Below, piece by piece: positions 30,935 to 43,083 of a stretch of DNA of 64,000 nucleotides. The notes under the pieces are model-generated. The model had not been told where the DNA came from, made no database searches, and saw only the letters and a list, made by a program, of their open reading frames with translations. The stretch is taken from the NCBI GenBank assembly GCA_024919195.1, contig CP103436.1, positions 62,001 through 126,000 of the forward strand, read 5' to 3'. Each line of letters starts with the position of its first letter. Positions within the stretch are counted from its first letter, which is position 1. Source of the stretch: Methylophilaceae bacterium LSUCC0717 (GTDB taxonomy: Bacteria; Pseudomonadota; Gammaproteobacteria; Burkholderiales; Methylophilaceae). The position numbers were made by a program, and so were the translations under genes.

Positions 30935-31034
30935 GTAGATCGTCGCGAAATTTGTTTACGTTGTTACTAATATTATGTAAAAGCAGTTAAAATACTCATT
31001 TTACATGACTAATTAGATATTAAGGATTAAAAGT
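30935..31034. promoter_or_regulatory. Divergent hemA / rpe-trp promoter region with inverted repeat
   Basis: This 100-base gap separates hemA (-) from the rpe-gph-trp operon (+). It holds an 8-base inverted repeat, ATGTAAAA at 30975-30982 and TTTTACAT at 30999-31006, flanking a TTAAAATAC sequence that could be a -10 element. rpe has a good ribosome-binding site, AAGGAT, shortly before its ATG. No Trp-rich leader peptide is visible. The repeat could be an operator, but it is AT-rich and chance is possible. Confidence 0.5.
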
Positions 31035-31733
31035 ATGAGTAAAGACTTTAGGATTGCGCCAAGTATTTTGTCTGCAGACTTTGCAAAATTAGGACAAGAG
31101 GTCAGTGATGTAATTACCTCAGGCGCTGATATCGTTCATTTCGATGTAATGGATAACCACTATGTTCCCAATTTAACAATTGGTCCATTGGTATGTGAAG
31201 CAATTCGGCCTGTCACAGATGCGATAATTGATGTTCATTTAATGATTGAGCCGGTGGATAGAATTATTCCAGATTTTGCTAAAGCAGGCGCAAATATCAT
31301 TACCTTTCATCCTGAAGCTTCAAATCATATCGATAGAAGTTTATCTTTAGTTCGTGATCAAGGTTGTAAATCTGGATTAGTTTTTAACCCAGCAACACCA
31401 CTTGACTACTTAGACTATGTCATGGATAAAGTTGACATGGTGTTATTGATGTCAGTCAACCCAGGTTTTGGAGGTCAAAAATTTCTTCCTTCTGCCTTAG
31501 AAAAATTAAAAGTAGCAAGAAAAAAAATTGATGCTTACACGCAAGAAACAGGAAGAGAGATTTGGTTAGAAATTGATGGTGGTGTTAATGCCAATAATAT
31601 TGCTGATATTGCAAGAGCAGGGGCTGATACCTTTGTTGCAGGATCAGCAGTTTTTGGTGCAGCTAATGATAACGACCCAAATCGATACAATACGATTATT
31701 AAACAATTAAGAGACTCATTAGCCAGTGCTTAA
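31035..31733 (+). CDS. rpe: Ribulose-phosphate 3-epimerase
   Basis: Rpe interconverts ribulose-5-phosphate and xylulose-5-phosphate; in methylotrophs it also feeds the ribulose monophosphate cycle. The 232-aa TIM barrel has [56 protein letters not shown] and [13 protein letters not shown]. It leads the rpe-gph-trpEGDC set, a common betaproteobacterial arrangement. Confidence 0.97.
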   Translation: MSKDFRIAPSILSADFAKLGQEVSDVITSGADIVHFDVMDNHYVPNLTIGPLVCEAIRPVTDAIIDVHLMIEPVDRIIPDFAKAGANIITFHPEASNHIDRSLSLVRDQGCKSGLVFNPATPLDYLDYVMDKVDMVLLMSVNPGFGGQKFLPSALEKLKVARKKIDAYTQETGREIWLEIDGGVNANNIADIARAGADTFVAGSAVFGAANDNDPNRYNTIIKQLRDSLASA

Positions 31734-31738
31734 AAAAT

Positions 31739-32413
31739 ATGACCACTGGAATATTAAACAAAAAAATAAAAGCTATTCTCATTGACCTTGATGGAACTAT
31801 GTTTGACACTGCTCCAGAAATCGCTATGGCAATGAATCAGACTTTGCAGGCTTTAAATTTTAAAACTCTTTCGTTTAATACAATCAGGCAGTTTATTGGC
31901 AAAGGGGTTGATAATTTAGTTGATCAATCATTACTGGCATCAAATGAAAAAGGCTATACAGAAAAAAATAAGGCTTTAATGTTGTTTAATGATTTTTATA
32001 AAAAGATTGCAAAACAAAGCAAGCCTTATGATGATGTTGAAAGCACTCTTCAATTTTTACAAGATAAACAAATTAAATTAGCTTGTGTTACCAATAAGCC
32101 ATCGTGTCATACATATTTAATTTTAGAAGAATCAGACTTTGAAAAATTTTTTGATTGTATAATTTGCGGCGATGAGATGAAGTTTAAGAAACCTCATCAA
32201 TTTTCAATTGATTTTGTGCGAAAAAAATTAGCTGTTACAGAGATGGAAACTTTAATGGTTGGTGATTCGAGTAATGATATTAGGGCTGCAAATAATGCAG
32301 GGGTAAGTGTGGCAACCGTTCCATACGGTTATCAATATGAAGAGCCGATAGAAAACTTCCCTGTAAGTTATGCACTTCAACAATTTAGCGATCTGAAGCA
32401 TTTAGTGCATTAA
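31739..32413 (+). CDS. gph: Phosphoglycolate phosphatase (HAD family)
   Basis: This 224-aa HAD phosphatase has the nucleophile motif IDLDGTMFDTAPE near residue 15, the second motif VTNKPS near residue 118, and the acidic motif MVGDSSNDIRAANNAG near residue 178. The rpe-gph-trpE order supports the Gph assignment. Phosphoglycolate is the expected substrate, although HAD enzymes are often promiscuous. It begins 5 bases after rpe and ends 3 bases before trpE. Confidence 0.92.
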   Translation: MTTGILNKKIKAILIDLDGTMFDTAPEIAMAMNQTLQALNFKTLSFNTIRQFIGKGVDNLVDQSLLASNEKGYTEKNKALMLFNDFYKKIAKQSKPYDDVESTLQFLQDKQIKLACVTNKPSCHTYLILEESDFEKFFDCIICGDEMKFKKPHQFSIDFVRKKLAVTEMETLMVGDSSNDIRAANNAGVSVATVPYGYQYEEPIENFPVSYALQQFSDLKHLVH

Positions 32414-32416
32414 CAA

Positions 32417-33898
32417 ATGGAAATTAATCTATCCAAAGAACAGTTTTCAATATACCAGTCCCAGGGGTATAACAGAATCCCTCTTGTGAAAACTTGCTAT
32501 GCTGACCTTGAAACTCCTCTATCTATATATCTTAAAGTTGCTAATAGCCCTTACTCATATTTGCTTGAATCGGTGGAAGGCGGAGAAAATTTTGGGCGAT
32601 ATTCAATCATTGGCATGCCAGCAAAAAAATTAATCCAAGTTCGACAAAAAACTGTTGAAGTAATTGAGAGCGGAAAAACGATTTTTACTGAAAATAATTC
32701 AGATCCACTTGGATTCATTGATCAATATTTGGCCAACTATAAGACACCTAAAGATTTAGACCTCCCCCGTTTCTCAGGAGGTTTGGCTGGATATTTTGGC
32801 TATGAAACCATTCACTATATTGAGCCAAAGCTTATCAAAGAATTCATAAAAGATGATTTAGATTTACCTGATATTCACTTAATGGAATCTGATGAGGTTA
32901 TCGTTTTTGATAATTTGACGGGGAAATTATCCATAGTTGTTTATGCAAATGATGATTTATCGTCCTATGATGCCGCTATAAACAGACTTACGAATATTGA
33001 GCTGATGATTGAATCGCAGCTTAAAAATGAAAATGCTCAATCGAAAAAAAGTGTTGATGATGCTAAAGCAGATTCTGAATTTGGTGAAAAGAATTTTCAT
33101 CAAGCTGTGGATAAAATAAAAGAATACATCGTCGAAGGTGATGTCATGCAGGTTGTTTTATCTCAAAGAATGGTAAAAGAATTTCAGCTTCCCGCAATTT
33201 CTCTTTATAGAGTGTTAAGAAGCATTAACCCGTCACCCTACATGTTTTTTTATCACTTTGATGATTACTTTATTGTTGGTGCTTCACCAGAGATTTTGGT
33301 TCGTTTAGAAAATGACACCGTTACAGTGCGTCCAATTGCAGGCACTAGGCCAAGAGGAGAGAATAGTCAGCTTGATAAAGATTTGGAAAAAGATTTATTG
33401 AATGATCCAAAAGAGATTGCTGAACATATTCAGCTGATGGACTTAGGTAGGAATGATATTGGTCGCGTATCTCAACCAGGCAGTGTTGTAGTAACTGATA
33501 AAATGACAATAGAAAGGTACTCACATGTGATGCATATCGTATCGAATGTGGAGGGATCAATTCAAGAAAATTTATCACCTATGGATGTTTTGAGAGCTAC
33601 TTTCCCAGCAGGAACTGTGAGTGGAGCCCCAAAAGTTCGCGCTATGGAAATAATCAATGAACTTGAATCAACCAAACGAGGTGTATATGCTGGCGCTGTT
33701 GGCTACATTGGATATGATGGCACGTTAGATGTTGCGATTGCTATAAGAACCGGAGTAATCAAATCAGGAAAGCTATTTGTGCAGGCTGGTGCAGGTGTGG
33801 TTGCTGATTCAATAGCAAAAAATGAGTGGGATGAAACAAATAATAAGGCCAAAGCCGTTTTGCGAGCTGCTGAAATAGCAGAGAAGGATTTCGGATAA
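32417..33898 (+). CDS. trpE: Anthranilate synthase component I
   Basis: TrpE makes anthranilate from chorismate with ammonia from TrpG. The 493-aa protein has the tryptophan feedback-site element [17 protein letters not shown] near residue 47 and catalytic blocks [39 protein letters not shown] and [17 protein letters not shown]. It shares one base with trpG. There is no leader or attenuator between gph and trpE, since only 3 bases separate them, so feedback inhibition is the visible control. Confidence 0.97.
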   Translation: MEINLSKEQFSIYQSQGYNRIPLVKTCYADLETPLSIYLKVANSPYSYLLESVEGGENFGRYSIIGMPAKKLIQVRQKTVEVIESGKTIFTENNSDPLGFIDQYLANYKTPKDLDLPRFSGGLAGYFGYETIHYIEPKLIKEFIKDDLDLPDIHLMESDEVIVFDNLTGKLSIVVYANDDLSSYDAAINRLTNIELMIESQLKNENAQSKKSVDDAKADSEFGEKNFHQAVDKIKEYIVEGDVMQVVLSQRMVKEFQLPAISLYRVLRSINPSPYMFFYHFDDYFIVGASPEILVRLENDTVTVRPIAGTRPRGENSQLDKDLEKDLLNDPKEIAEHIQLMDLGRNDIGRVSQPGSVVVTDKMTIERYSHVMHIVSNVEGSIQENLSPMDVLRATFPAGTVSGAPKVRAMEIINELESTKRGVYAGAVGYIGYDGTLDVAIAIRTGVIKSGKLFVQAGAGVVADSIAKNEWDETNNKAKAVLRAAEIAEKDFG

Positions 33899-34470
33899 TG
33901 TTATTGATGCTTGATAATTACGATTCTTTTACATACAACTTGGTACAGTATTTTGCTGAACTTGGCCAAGATGTAAAGGTATTCCGTAACGATAAAATTT
34001 CAGTTGCTGAAATTGATGAGATGAAACCAGATTATATTGTTATATCTCCTGGACCCTGTACTCCAAATGAAGCAGGTATTTCACTTGAAATCGTTCATTA
34101 TTTTCAAGGCAAGATTCCTTTGCTAGGAGTATGTCTTGGACATCAATCAATTGCTCAGGCATTTGGTGGAAAAATAATTCATGCTAAAAAAATAATGCAT
34201 GGTAAAACCTCTAAAATCGGACATGATAATCAAGGTGTATTTGCAAATCTATCTAATCCTTTCACAGCCACCAGATATCATTCCCTTGTGGTTGAAAGGG
34301 AGAGCTGCCCAGAATGTTTTGATATAACTGCTTGGTCAACAGATGATAATGAGATCATGGGCATAAAACACAAAACCTTACCAATTGAAGGCGTTCAATT
34401 TCACCCTGAGTCAATTTTGACTGAGCATGGACATGATTTGTTGAAAAATTTTTTAGAAACTTATGAGTAA
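33898..34470 (+). CDS. trpG: Anthranilate synthase component II (glutamine amidotransferase)
   Basis: TrpG is a class-I glutamine amidotransferase supplying ammonia to TrpE; in many bacteria the same subunit also serves PabB. The 190-aa protein has [19 protein letters not shown], the oxyanion block [12 protein letters not shown], the nucleophile cysteine in [16 protein letters not shown] near residue 79 and [13 protein letters not shown] with the catalytic His/Glu. It overlaps trpD by 8 bases. Confidence 0.96.
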   Translation: MLLMLDNYDSFTYNLVQYFAELGQDVKVFRNDKISVAEIDEMKPDYIVISPGPCTPNEAGISLEIVHYFQGKIPLLGVCLGHQSIAQAFGGKIIHAKKIMHGKTSKIGHDNQGVFANLSNPFTATRYHSLVVERESCPECFDITAWSTDDNEIMGIKHKTLPIEGVQFHPESILTEHGHDLLKNFLETYE

Positions 34471-35459
34471 TTTTTTAAAAAAATTAATAGCTAAAGAAAA
34501 TTTAAGTCATAACGAGATGACTGATTTAATGCAATCGATTATGTCAGGTGGGTTATCACCAAATTATGTTTCAGCAATCCTGACTGCCCTGTCAATTAAA
34601 GGTGAGACTATTGATGAAATTTCTGCTGCAGCTCAAGTGTTAAGAGATAATCTTACCCCTGTAGACCTAGATGATGATGTTGTAGATACCTGTGGCACTG
34701 GAGGCGACGGACTTAAGACTTTTAACATATCAACATGTGCATCTTTTGTTGCTGCTGGTGCTGGGGTCAGAATAGCAAAGCATGGAGGGCGCTCAATTTC
34801 ATCATCCTCCGGAAGTGCAGATGTGCTTGAAAGTCTTGGGGTGAATGTGTCAATTGATAATATAAAGATGAAACAACTGGTTGATAGTATTGGTATTGGT
34901 TTCATGTTTGCACCCAACTTTCACCCTGCAATGAAACATGTCGCTCCAATTAGAAAAGATCTGGGCATTCGAACCATATTTAATGTGTTAGGACCTCTTG
35001 CCAATCCAGCGAGTGCTAAAAGACAGGTGATAGGAGTATTTAATAAACAATTAACCTCAATCTTTTCAGAGGTGTTAAAGAAACTTGAATCAAAAAAAGT
35101 ATTGGTTGTTCATGGGCACGATGGTATGGATGAGATATCGATGTCTGGCAAAACATTTATTTCTGAACTAGATAGCGGAAGTATTACTAATTATGAAATA
35201 CACCCAAATGATTTTGGTTTTAATGTAGAAGATAATAAACATTTATTTGCATCTGATGTAAATGCATCTAAGGAAATCATTTTAAAAATTCTAAATAAAG
35301 AAGACCTGCCAGCAAAAAATATTGTGCTTTTGAATTCAGCTGCAATCATTTATGTTGCAGGGCTTGCAAATAATTTAAACGATGCAATAGAGTTGGCAGT
35401 CAGATCAATTCAAGATGGCAATGCCTTAAATAAATTAAAAGAATTAGTAAAAGAATCAA

Positions 35460-35467
<8 letters not shown>
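34463..35467 (+). CDS. trpD: Anthranilate phosphoribosyltransferase
   Basis: TrpD transfers ribose-5-phosphate from PRPP to anthranilate. The 334-aa protein has the PRPP loop [16 protein letters not shown] near residue 75, [37 protein letters not shown] and [11 protein letters not shown]. It overlaps trpG by 8 and trpC by 8 bases. Confidence 0.97.
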
Positions 35468-37821
<2,354 letters not shown>

Positions 37822-37822
37822 A

Positions 37823-40126
37823 TTAATTGATCATAAAGAATGCGTTATCTTGAGGATAAAATTCTTCATAAAAATATTCATAAATGCCAGATTCATCATC
37901 ATTGGAGGTTAATGTTCCATCAACTGGATTTATTTTATGTGGAATGATTCCTTCAGGCTCTGCATAAATCTTTTCTGGAAGTCCATCTAACGCCCCCTTC
38001 ATGTAATCAATCCAAATTGGTAATGCTGCCCTAGAACCTGTTTCCTTATCCCCCAATGATTGAGGAGTGTCATAACCAAACCAAGTAAGGGCAATATGGT
38101 CTGGATTGTATCCAACAAACCAAGCATCTATCAGATCATTTGTTGTTCCTGTTTTACCGGCAATATCGGTCCTTTTTAAAATTTGTGCTCTTTTGGCTGT
38201 TCCATCTTTGATGACATCTTTAAGCATCGAGTCCATAATAAAAGCATTTCTTGGGTCAATAATCCGTGGCGTATCTTCATTGGTAATGCTGGATTTTAAT
38301 TTGATCTGTCGATCATTTGAATCGATGATCTTATCAATATAATAAGGTTCTTTTAAATATCCCCCATTTGCAAAAACAGCAAATGCGGAAATTAGATTGA
38401 TCGGTTTTACTTCTGCAACTCCTAGCGCCAGAGATAAGTAAGGAGGAATTTTCTTTTTGTCAAAACCAAATCTTGAAACATAATCCTGGGCATATTTGGG
38501 ATCGATGTATTTGAGAGTTCTGATGGCCACCATATTTTTTGATTTACTCAAACCGACTCTTAATCGGGTTGGACCGTCATACTTATCATTGTAATTTTTT
38601 GGCTCCCAATTTTCTTTGGTCATTAATTCGTCAGCCGTCATAAAGAAAAAATTATCATTTACCAATGTCGCTGGCGTGACCCCCTTTTCAATGGCTGCAG
38701 AGTATATAAAGGGCTTAAAGATAGATCCTGGTTGTCGATATGCCTGGGTAATATGATTGAATTTATTTTTTTGAAAATCAAACCCTCCAACAAGGGCATT
38801 TATTTCTCCTGAATTAGGGTCCATTGCTATTAGTGCAGATTCTACTTCTGGCAATTGAGTGAGTGCCCACTCTTTTCGGATTTTTGTAAAATGATAGACT
38901 CCACCAACTTTTATCCTTCTATAATCCTCAGCTTGATCTTCATAATCTTTATCATTTTCAATCAGCCTCAACCCTTTTTTATAAACATTAATAGTTCTTC
39001 CATCTTTTAAAATCACTTCAATTTCTAAGGGTTGCATTTTGGTGATTATTCCAGGAATAAAATCATTGTAGCTAGGAAACTGCTTAAGATATTTTGTAAC
39101 TTTAATATTTATTTCTTCTTCAGTTTCACTAACTTTGTTTGAAGTACTTATATCTAGCTCAAAAAAACCATCTGGCTCACGAGGTTGATGTCGATTGATG
39201 TAACTGATAATGCCGTCCCTGACAGCTTTATTTGCTAATTTTTGATTTTTACTTTTAATCGTCGTAAATACTTTTAAGCCACTTGAATAGATTTTTTCTC
39301 CAAATTCATCAAATAAGTCTTTTCTTACCATTTCGGCAATGAACTCAGCATCAACATCTTTTTTTATTTTTGATTCTTTAAGATTGATTGGTTGATCTAA
39401 GGCAATAATATAAGATGATTCATCAATGAATCCATGCCTTAACATACTAGCTAATACATCTTTTTGCCTCTTTATTGCTAAATCATAATTATTAAAAGGA
39501 TTATATCGACTTGGTGCTTTAGGAAGCCCTGCTAAAAGTGCCATTTCAGCAGTGTTAAGTTCATTAAGATTTTTACTAAAATATGTATTAGCCGCTGAAT
39601 TAAAACCAAAACTTCTTTGACCAAGATAAATTTGATTCATGTATAGCTCAAGTATCTGCTCTTTAGATAAATGTTTTTCTATCTCCAAAGATAGTAATAT
39701 TTCACTTATTTTTCTTTTGATTGTTTTATCTGATGTGAGAAAAAAATTACGCGCTACTTGCATGGTAATCGTACTTGCCCCTTCAAAACTTATTCCAAGA
39801 AGCGTCTTATAAGTCGCTCTGAATATCCCAATGAAGTCGATTCCATTATGCTCAAAAAATCTTCTATCCTCGGTTGCAATGATGGCATTGATCATTTTCT
39901 GAGGAACATTATTTATTTTGATAAAATCTCGATGCTCTTCGCCAAATTCTGCAATTAAATCACCCTCCTTAGTGAAAACCTGAAGCGGTTCTTTAGGTCG
40001 ATAGTCAGCTAAATTATCTAAAGGTGGTAGCGATGGAACAATCAGAAGGTAAACATAATAGATTAACGCTATTGAAGATAGGATTATTGAGGTTGAGATA
40101 ATTAAAATTTGTTTGATTGAGTTCAT
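37823..40126 (-). CDS. mrcA: Penicillin-binding protein 1A (bifunctional)
   Basis: PBP1A polymerises and crosslinks peptidoglycan. From the ATG at 40126 (MNSIKQILI...) it has 767 aa, with an N-terminal membrane anchor (about residues 5-27). The GT51 glycosyltransferase domain has ATEDRRFFEHNGID and STITMQVARNFFL. An OB-like insert follows, then the transpeptidase domain with QPGSIFKPFIY (nucleophile Ser), SKSKNM and AGKTGTTNDLIDAWF. An in-frame upstream start at 40174 would put a long polar extension before the anchor and is unlikely. Confidence 0.95.
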   Translation of the reverse strand: MNSIKQILIISTSIILSSIALIYYVYLLIVPSLPPLDNLADYRPKEPLQVFTKEGDLIAEFGEEHRDFIKINNVPQKMINAIIATEDRRFFEHNGIDFIGIFRATYKTLLGISFEGASTITMQVARNFFLTSDKTIKRKISEILLSLEIEKHLSKEQILELYMNQIYLGQRSFGFNSAANTYFSKNLNELNTAEMALLAGLPKAPSRYNPFNNYDLAIKRQKDVLASMLRHGFIDESSYIIALDQPINLKESKIKKDVDAEFIAEMVRKDLFDEFGEKIYSSGLKVFTTIKSKNQKLANKAVRDGIISYINRHQPREPDGFFELDISTSNKVSETEEEINIKVTKYLKQFPSYNDFIPGIITKMQPLEIEVILKDGRTINVYKKGLRLIENDKDYEDQAEDYRRIKVGGVYHFTKIRKEWALTQLPEVESALIAMDPNSGEINALVGGFDFQKNKFNHITQAYRQPGSIFKPFIYSAAIEKGVTPATLVNDNFFFMTADELMTKENWEPKNYNDKYDGPTRLRVGLSKSKNMVAIRTLKYIDPKYAQDYVSRFGFDKKKIPPYLSLALGVAEVKPINLISAFAVFANGGYLKEPYYIDKIIDSNDRQIKLKSSITNEDTPRIIDPRNAFIMDSMLKDVIKDGTAKRAQILKRTDIAGKTGTTNDLIDAWFVGYNPDHIALTWFGYDTPQSLGDKETGSRAALPIWIDYMKGALDGLPEKIYAEPEGIIPHKINPVDGTLTSNDDESGIYEYFYEEFYPQDNAFFMIN

Positions 40127-40190
40127 GATCAATCTAGAGTATTTAATATACTTGTATAATGAATAATTAAACAAAGATTATATATTAGAT
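40127..40190 (+). promoter_or_regulatory. Candidate aroK promoter in the mrcA/aroK divergent gap
   Basis: The 64-base divergent gap holds a TATAAT hexamer at 40155-40160, about 30 bases before the aroK ATG, which fits a -10 element. No clear TTGACA-like -35 is seen at 17 bases. aroK lacks an obvious Shine-Dalgarno sequence. A promoter for mrcA should also lie here but is not resolvable by eye. Confidence 0.45.
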
Positions 40191-40706
40191 ATGGTGTCAA
40201 AAATAATATTAGTTGGAATGATGGGGGCAGGAAAAACCACAATTGGAAAACTTTTATCTAATAAATTAGGTTACGATTTTATTGATCTTGACAAAATCAT
40301 CGAAGAAAAATCGGGTGTCAAGATCAATACAATTTTTGAGATTGAAGGTGAGGCAGGTTTCAGAGAAAGAGAGCTCCAGGTGCTCAGCGATTCGATTGAA
40401 AAGGATAAGGTGATTATTTCTACCGGTGGCGGCATAGTAACCAACGCGAAGAGCAGGGCTCAGCTTATAAAACATAATGCTTTGATTATTTATCTGAAGG
40501 CAAATCTTCAAACCCTATGTAATAGATTAAAAAATGATAATTCCAGACCGATACTCAACGTTGATGATAAAGAACAAGTTATTGAAAGGATATTGGAGGA
40601 AAGAGAACCTTATTATCAGGACCTTGCAGATGTGGATGTTGATACAAGTCACATGAAATCAATTGATGTCGTTAAATTTATAATAAAAAAAATGGATGCT
40701 ATATGA
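40191..40706 (+). CDS. aroK: Shikimate kinase
   Basis: AroK phosphorylates shikimate. The 171-aa protein has the P-loop GMMGAGKTTIGKLL near residue 9, YDFIDLDKIIEEKSG, FRERELQVL, the glycine-rich ISTGGGIVTN and the lid arginine region NDNSRPIL. It overlaps aroB by 4 bases, the classical aroK-aroB pair. Confidence 0.96.
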   Translation: MVSKIILVGMMGAGKTTIGKLLSNKLGYDFIDLDKIIEEKSGVKINTIFEIEGEAGFRERELQVLSDSIEKDKVIISTGGGIVTNAKSRAQLIKHNALIIYLKANLQTLCNRLKNDNSRPILNVDDKEQVIERILEEREPYYQDLADVDVDTSHMKSIDVVKFIIKKMDAI

Positions 40707-41770
40707 AAATTTTAAATGTTGAACTTGGAGACAGATCTTATCCTATATATATAGGTAGCAGTCTTTTAGAAGATGCAAAAATAATTACAAGTCACATCAA
40801 AACAAAAACCATCTGTATCGTATCGAATACAACAGTTTCTAAATTATATTTAGAGAATATAAAAAATTTACTGGATGACTACCAGGTGGTAGAGGCAATC
40901 ATTGATGATGGAGAAGAATTTAAAAATTACGACTCTTTGAATCATATTTATACAAAATTGTTAGAGAATCAGTGTAATCGTGATACAACTATTCTGGCAC
41001 TCGGTGGAGGCGTTGTTGGAGACATTGCTGGATATGCTGCAGCTTCATTTCTGAGAGGTATCCCATTTGTGCAAATACCAACCACCCTTTTAGCTCAGGT
41101 TGATTCATCAGTAGGGGGTAAAACCGGCATAAATCACGTGTTGGGTAAAAATATGATCGGTGCTTTTTATCAGCCACAGGCGGTAATCATTGACTTAAAT
41201 GTTTTAAAAACGCTTGATAATCGACAAATATCAGCAGGGCTTGCTGAAGTTATTAAGTACGGTCTCATTTGGGATGAAGACTTTTTTAAATACCTCGAAA
41301 TGAATATTGACAATTTAAAACAATTAGATTTTGAACATTTAGAGAATGTCATATATAGATCCTGTGAAATTAAAGCTAAAGTTGTGTCTGAAGATGAAAA
41401 AGAATCAGGCATTAGGGCCATTCTTAATCTTGGACATACTTTTGGACATGCGATTGAAAATTGTCTAGGTTATGGTGAGTGGCTCCATGGAGAGGCAGTT
41501 GGCTGCGGGATAGTGCTTGCAGCAAAGATGTCACTTGCTCAAGGATGGTTGAGCGAGTCTGAGTTTAATCGAGTAAAAGACCTTATTTCCCAGGCTAATT
41601 TACCTATTAAAAAACCTGATATTGATTATGAAAATTTTATTGGAGCGATGAAATTAGATAAAAAAAATAAAAATAAGGAGATTTACCTGGTCCTGCAACA
41701 AGGCATTGGACAAGCCATAGTGACCAATAAATATTCATCGAGTGCATTGGACGATGTTATCAAAAGTTAA
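40703..41770 (+). CDS. aroB: 3-dehydroquinate synthase
   Basis: AroB cyclises DAHP to 3-dehydroquinate with NAD and a divalent metal. The 355-aa protein has LALGGGVVGDIAGYAAASFL near residue 97, IPTTLLAQVDSSVGGKTGIN, KNMIGAFYQPQ, the metal ligands in EVIKYGLIWD and LNLGHTFGHAIE, and WLHGEAVGCG. dgt follows after 21 bases. The conserved order aroK-aroB-dgt is common in betaproteobacteria. Confidence 0.97.
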   Translation: MKILNVELGDRSYPIYIGSSLLEDAKIITSHIKTKTICIVSNTTVSKLYLENIKNLLDDYQVVEAIIDDGEEFKNYDSLNHIYTKLLENQCNRDTTILALGGGVVGDIAGYAAASFLRGIPFVQIPTTLLAQVDSSVGGKTGINHVLGKNMIGAFYQPQAVIIDLNVLKTLDNRQISAGLAEVIKYGLIWDEDFFKYLEMNIDNLKQLDFEHLENVIYRSCEIKAKVVSEDEKESGIRAILNLGHTFGHAIENCLGYGEWLHGEAVGCGIVLAAKMSLAQGWLSESEFNRVKDLISQANLPIKKPDIDYENFIGAMKLDKKNKNKEIYLVLQQGIGQAIVTNKYSSSALDDVIKS

Positions 41771-41791
41771 CGGGAAACATGCTCAAGAAAA

Positions 41792-42892
41792 ATGAAAAAA
41801 TATGCGGTACATGAGGCCAATTCCTTAGGCAGAGAACATTTAGAAAATAAATCACCTCTGAGAAACGACTTTCAAAGAGATCGAGACAGAATTATTCATT
41901 CCTCCGCTTTTCGAAGATTGATGTATAAAACACAAGTGTTTGTGAATCATGAAGGTGATATGTTTCGGACAAGACTAACGCATTCGCTAGAGGTATCTCA
42001 AATCTCTAGAGGAGTGGCCCGCTCTCTAGAACTAAATGAAGATTTGTCTGAAACTATTGCCCTAGCCCATGACCTAGGCCACACTCCCTTTGGCCACGCA
42101 GGCCAAGATGCATTGAATCAATGTATGAAAAGTCATGGGGGCTTTGAGCATAATTATCAATCCTTACGGGTTGTAGATAAGCTAGAAAAAAGGTACGTGA
42201 ACTTCAGTGGCCTTAATCTGACTTTTGAAAGTCGTGAAGGCATCCTTAAACATTGCTCAACAAAGAATGCATCATCATTAGGGAAGGTGGGTGAAAGATT
42301 TCTTAATAAAACGCAACCAAGCCTTGAAGCTCAAATTGTAGATATTGCTGATAGCATCGCTTATAACATCCACGATCTTGAGGATGGTTACCGATCAGGG
42401 ATTCTATCAATATCAAAATTAAAGCAACTTAATTTTTTTGCTGAAAATTACCGCAATTTAAGAGACGATTTAAATAGCAATGAGGCTGTTGAAAAAGTAA
42501 GGGTTTATGAAACATTGAGATATATGATGTTTATTCTTATCAATGACGTTACAAGCCATTCAAGAAAGCTAATTAGTGAGTCAAATATTAAAACAATTGA
42601 TGAGGTAAGAAATCATAAAACCACCTTGATTAATTTATCGGAGCCAGTTCAAAATTACTTGAATGATTGCAGAGTTTTTTTAAGAGCTAATTTATATGAA
42701 CATCCGAGGGTAAATCAAATGACCAGTGATGCACAGAGAATCGTTGTAGATCTATTTAATTACTTCGCAGATAACTTTGAGGCTTTACCTAGTCATTACA
42801 AAATTCATGAAAAAAAACATCGCTCAATTGCTGACTTCCTGTCTGGCATGACTGATCGATTTGCCAATAACATACATAAATCATTGAAATAA
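41792..42892 (+). CDS. dgt: Deoxyguanosinetriphosphate triphosphohydrolase-like protein
   Basis: This 366-aa HD-domain hydrolase splits dNTPs into deoxynucleoside and triphosphate. It has the N-terminal RNDFQRDRDRIIHSSAFRRL, RTRLTHSLEVSQISRG, the HD signature ALAHDLGHTPFGHAGQDAL near residue 91, and a further metal/catalytic region DIADSIAYNIHDLEDG. The length matches the shorter, dGTPase-like subfamily, whose nucleotide preference varies. The ATG at 41792 has no strong ribosome-binding site. Confidence 0.92.
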   Translation: MKKYAVHEANSLGREHLENKSPLRNDFQRDRDRIIHSSAFRRLMYKTQVFVNHEGDMFRTRLTHSLEVSQISRGVARSLELNEDLSETIALAHDLGHTPFGHAGQDALNQCMKSHGGFEHNYQSLRVVDKLEKRYVNFSGLNLTFESREGILKHCSTKNASSLGKVGERFLNKTQPSLEAQIVDIADSIAYNIHDLEDGYRSGILSISKLKQLNFFAENYRNLRDDLNSNEAVEKVRVYETLRYMMFILINDVTSHSRKLISESNIKTIDEVRNHKTTLINLSEPVQNYLNDCRVFLRANLYEHPRVNQMTSDAQRIVVDLFNYFADNFEALPSHYKIHEKKHRSIADFLSGMTDRFANNIHKSLK

Positions 42893-43083
42893 TTATATAA
42901 AGACTCTTTTTGTTGTAAAAAAACAACAAAATTTGCTTAATGTTGCAAAAAAAGCACTTTATCCTAGCAATCAAAACATAAATTCAGCATAATTAACCTA
43001 ACTTCTTAACGTTTAACGTTGAGAAAGTTCGCGAACTTTCTCTCAACTTGTTTGAGAGGTATTTTTTAACTTAGGAGATTTTT
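42893..43083 (+). promoter_or_regulatory. Porin upstream region and structured 5' leader
   Basis: This 191-base spacer between dgt and the porin is the longest in the window. At 42908-42931 there is an A/T-rich 9-bp inverted repeat (TTTTGTTGT ... ACAACAAAA). TTGCAA at 42943-42948 and CATAAT at 42988-42993 are weak promoter-like elements, not correctly spaced as a pair. A 22-bp perfect palindrome lies at 43021-43042 (core AAGTTCGCGAACTT). A second hairpin lies at 43040-43058 (CTCTCAA-CTTGT-TTGAGAG) and is followed by six Ts at 43062-43067. A strong ribosome-binding site AGGAG occupies 43073-43077, 6 bases before the ATG. Confidence 0.7.

Noticed and set aside
42908-42931. A/T-rich 9-bp inverted repeat after dgt as an intrinsic terminator
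   Set aside because: The stem has only three GC pairs and a loop of six As, and is followed by TTTG only. It is too weak to call a terminator, so I list it only as part of the porin upstream region.
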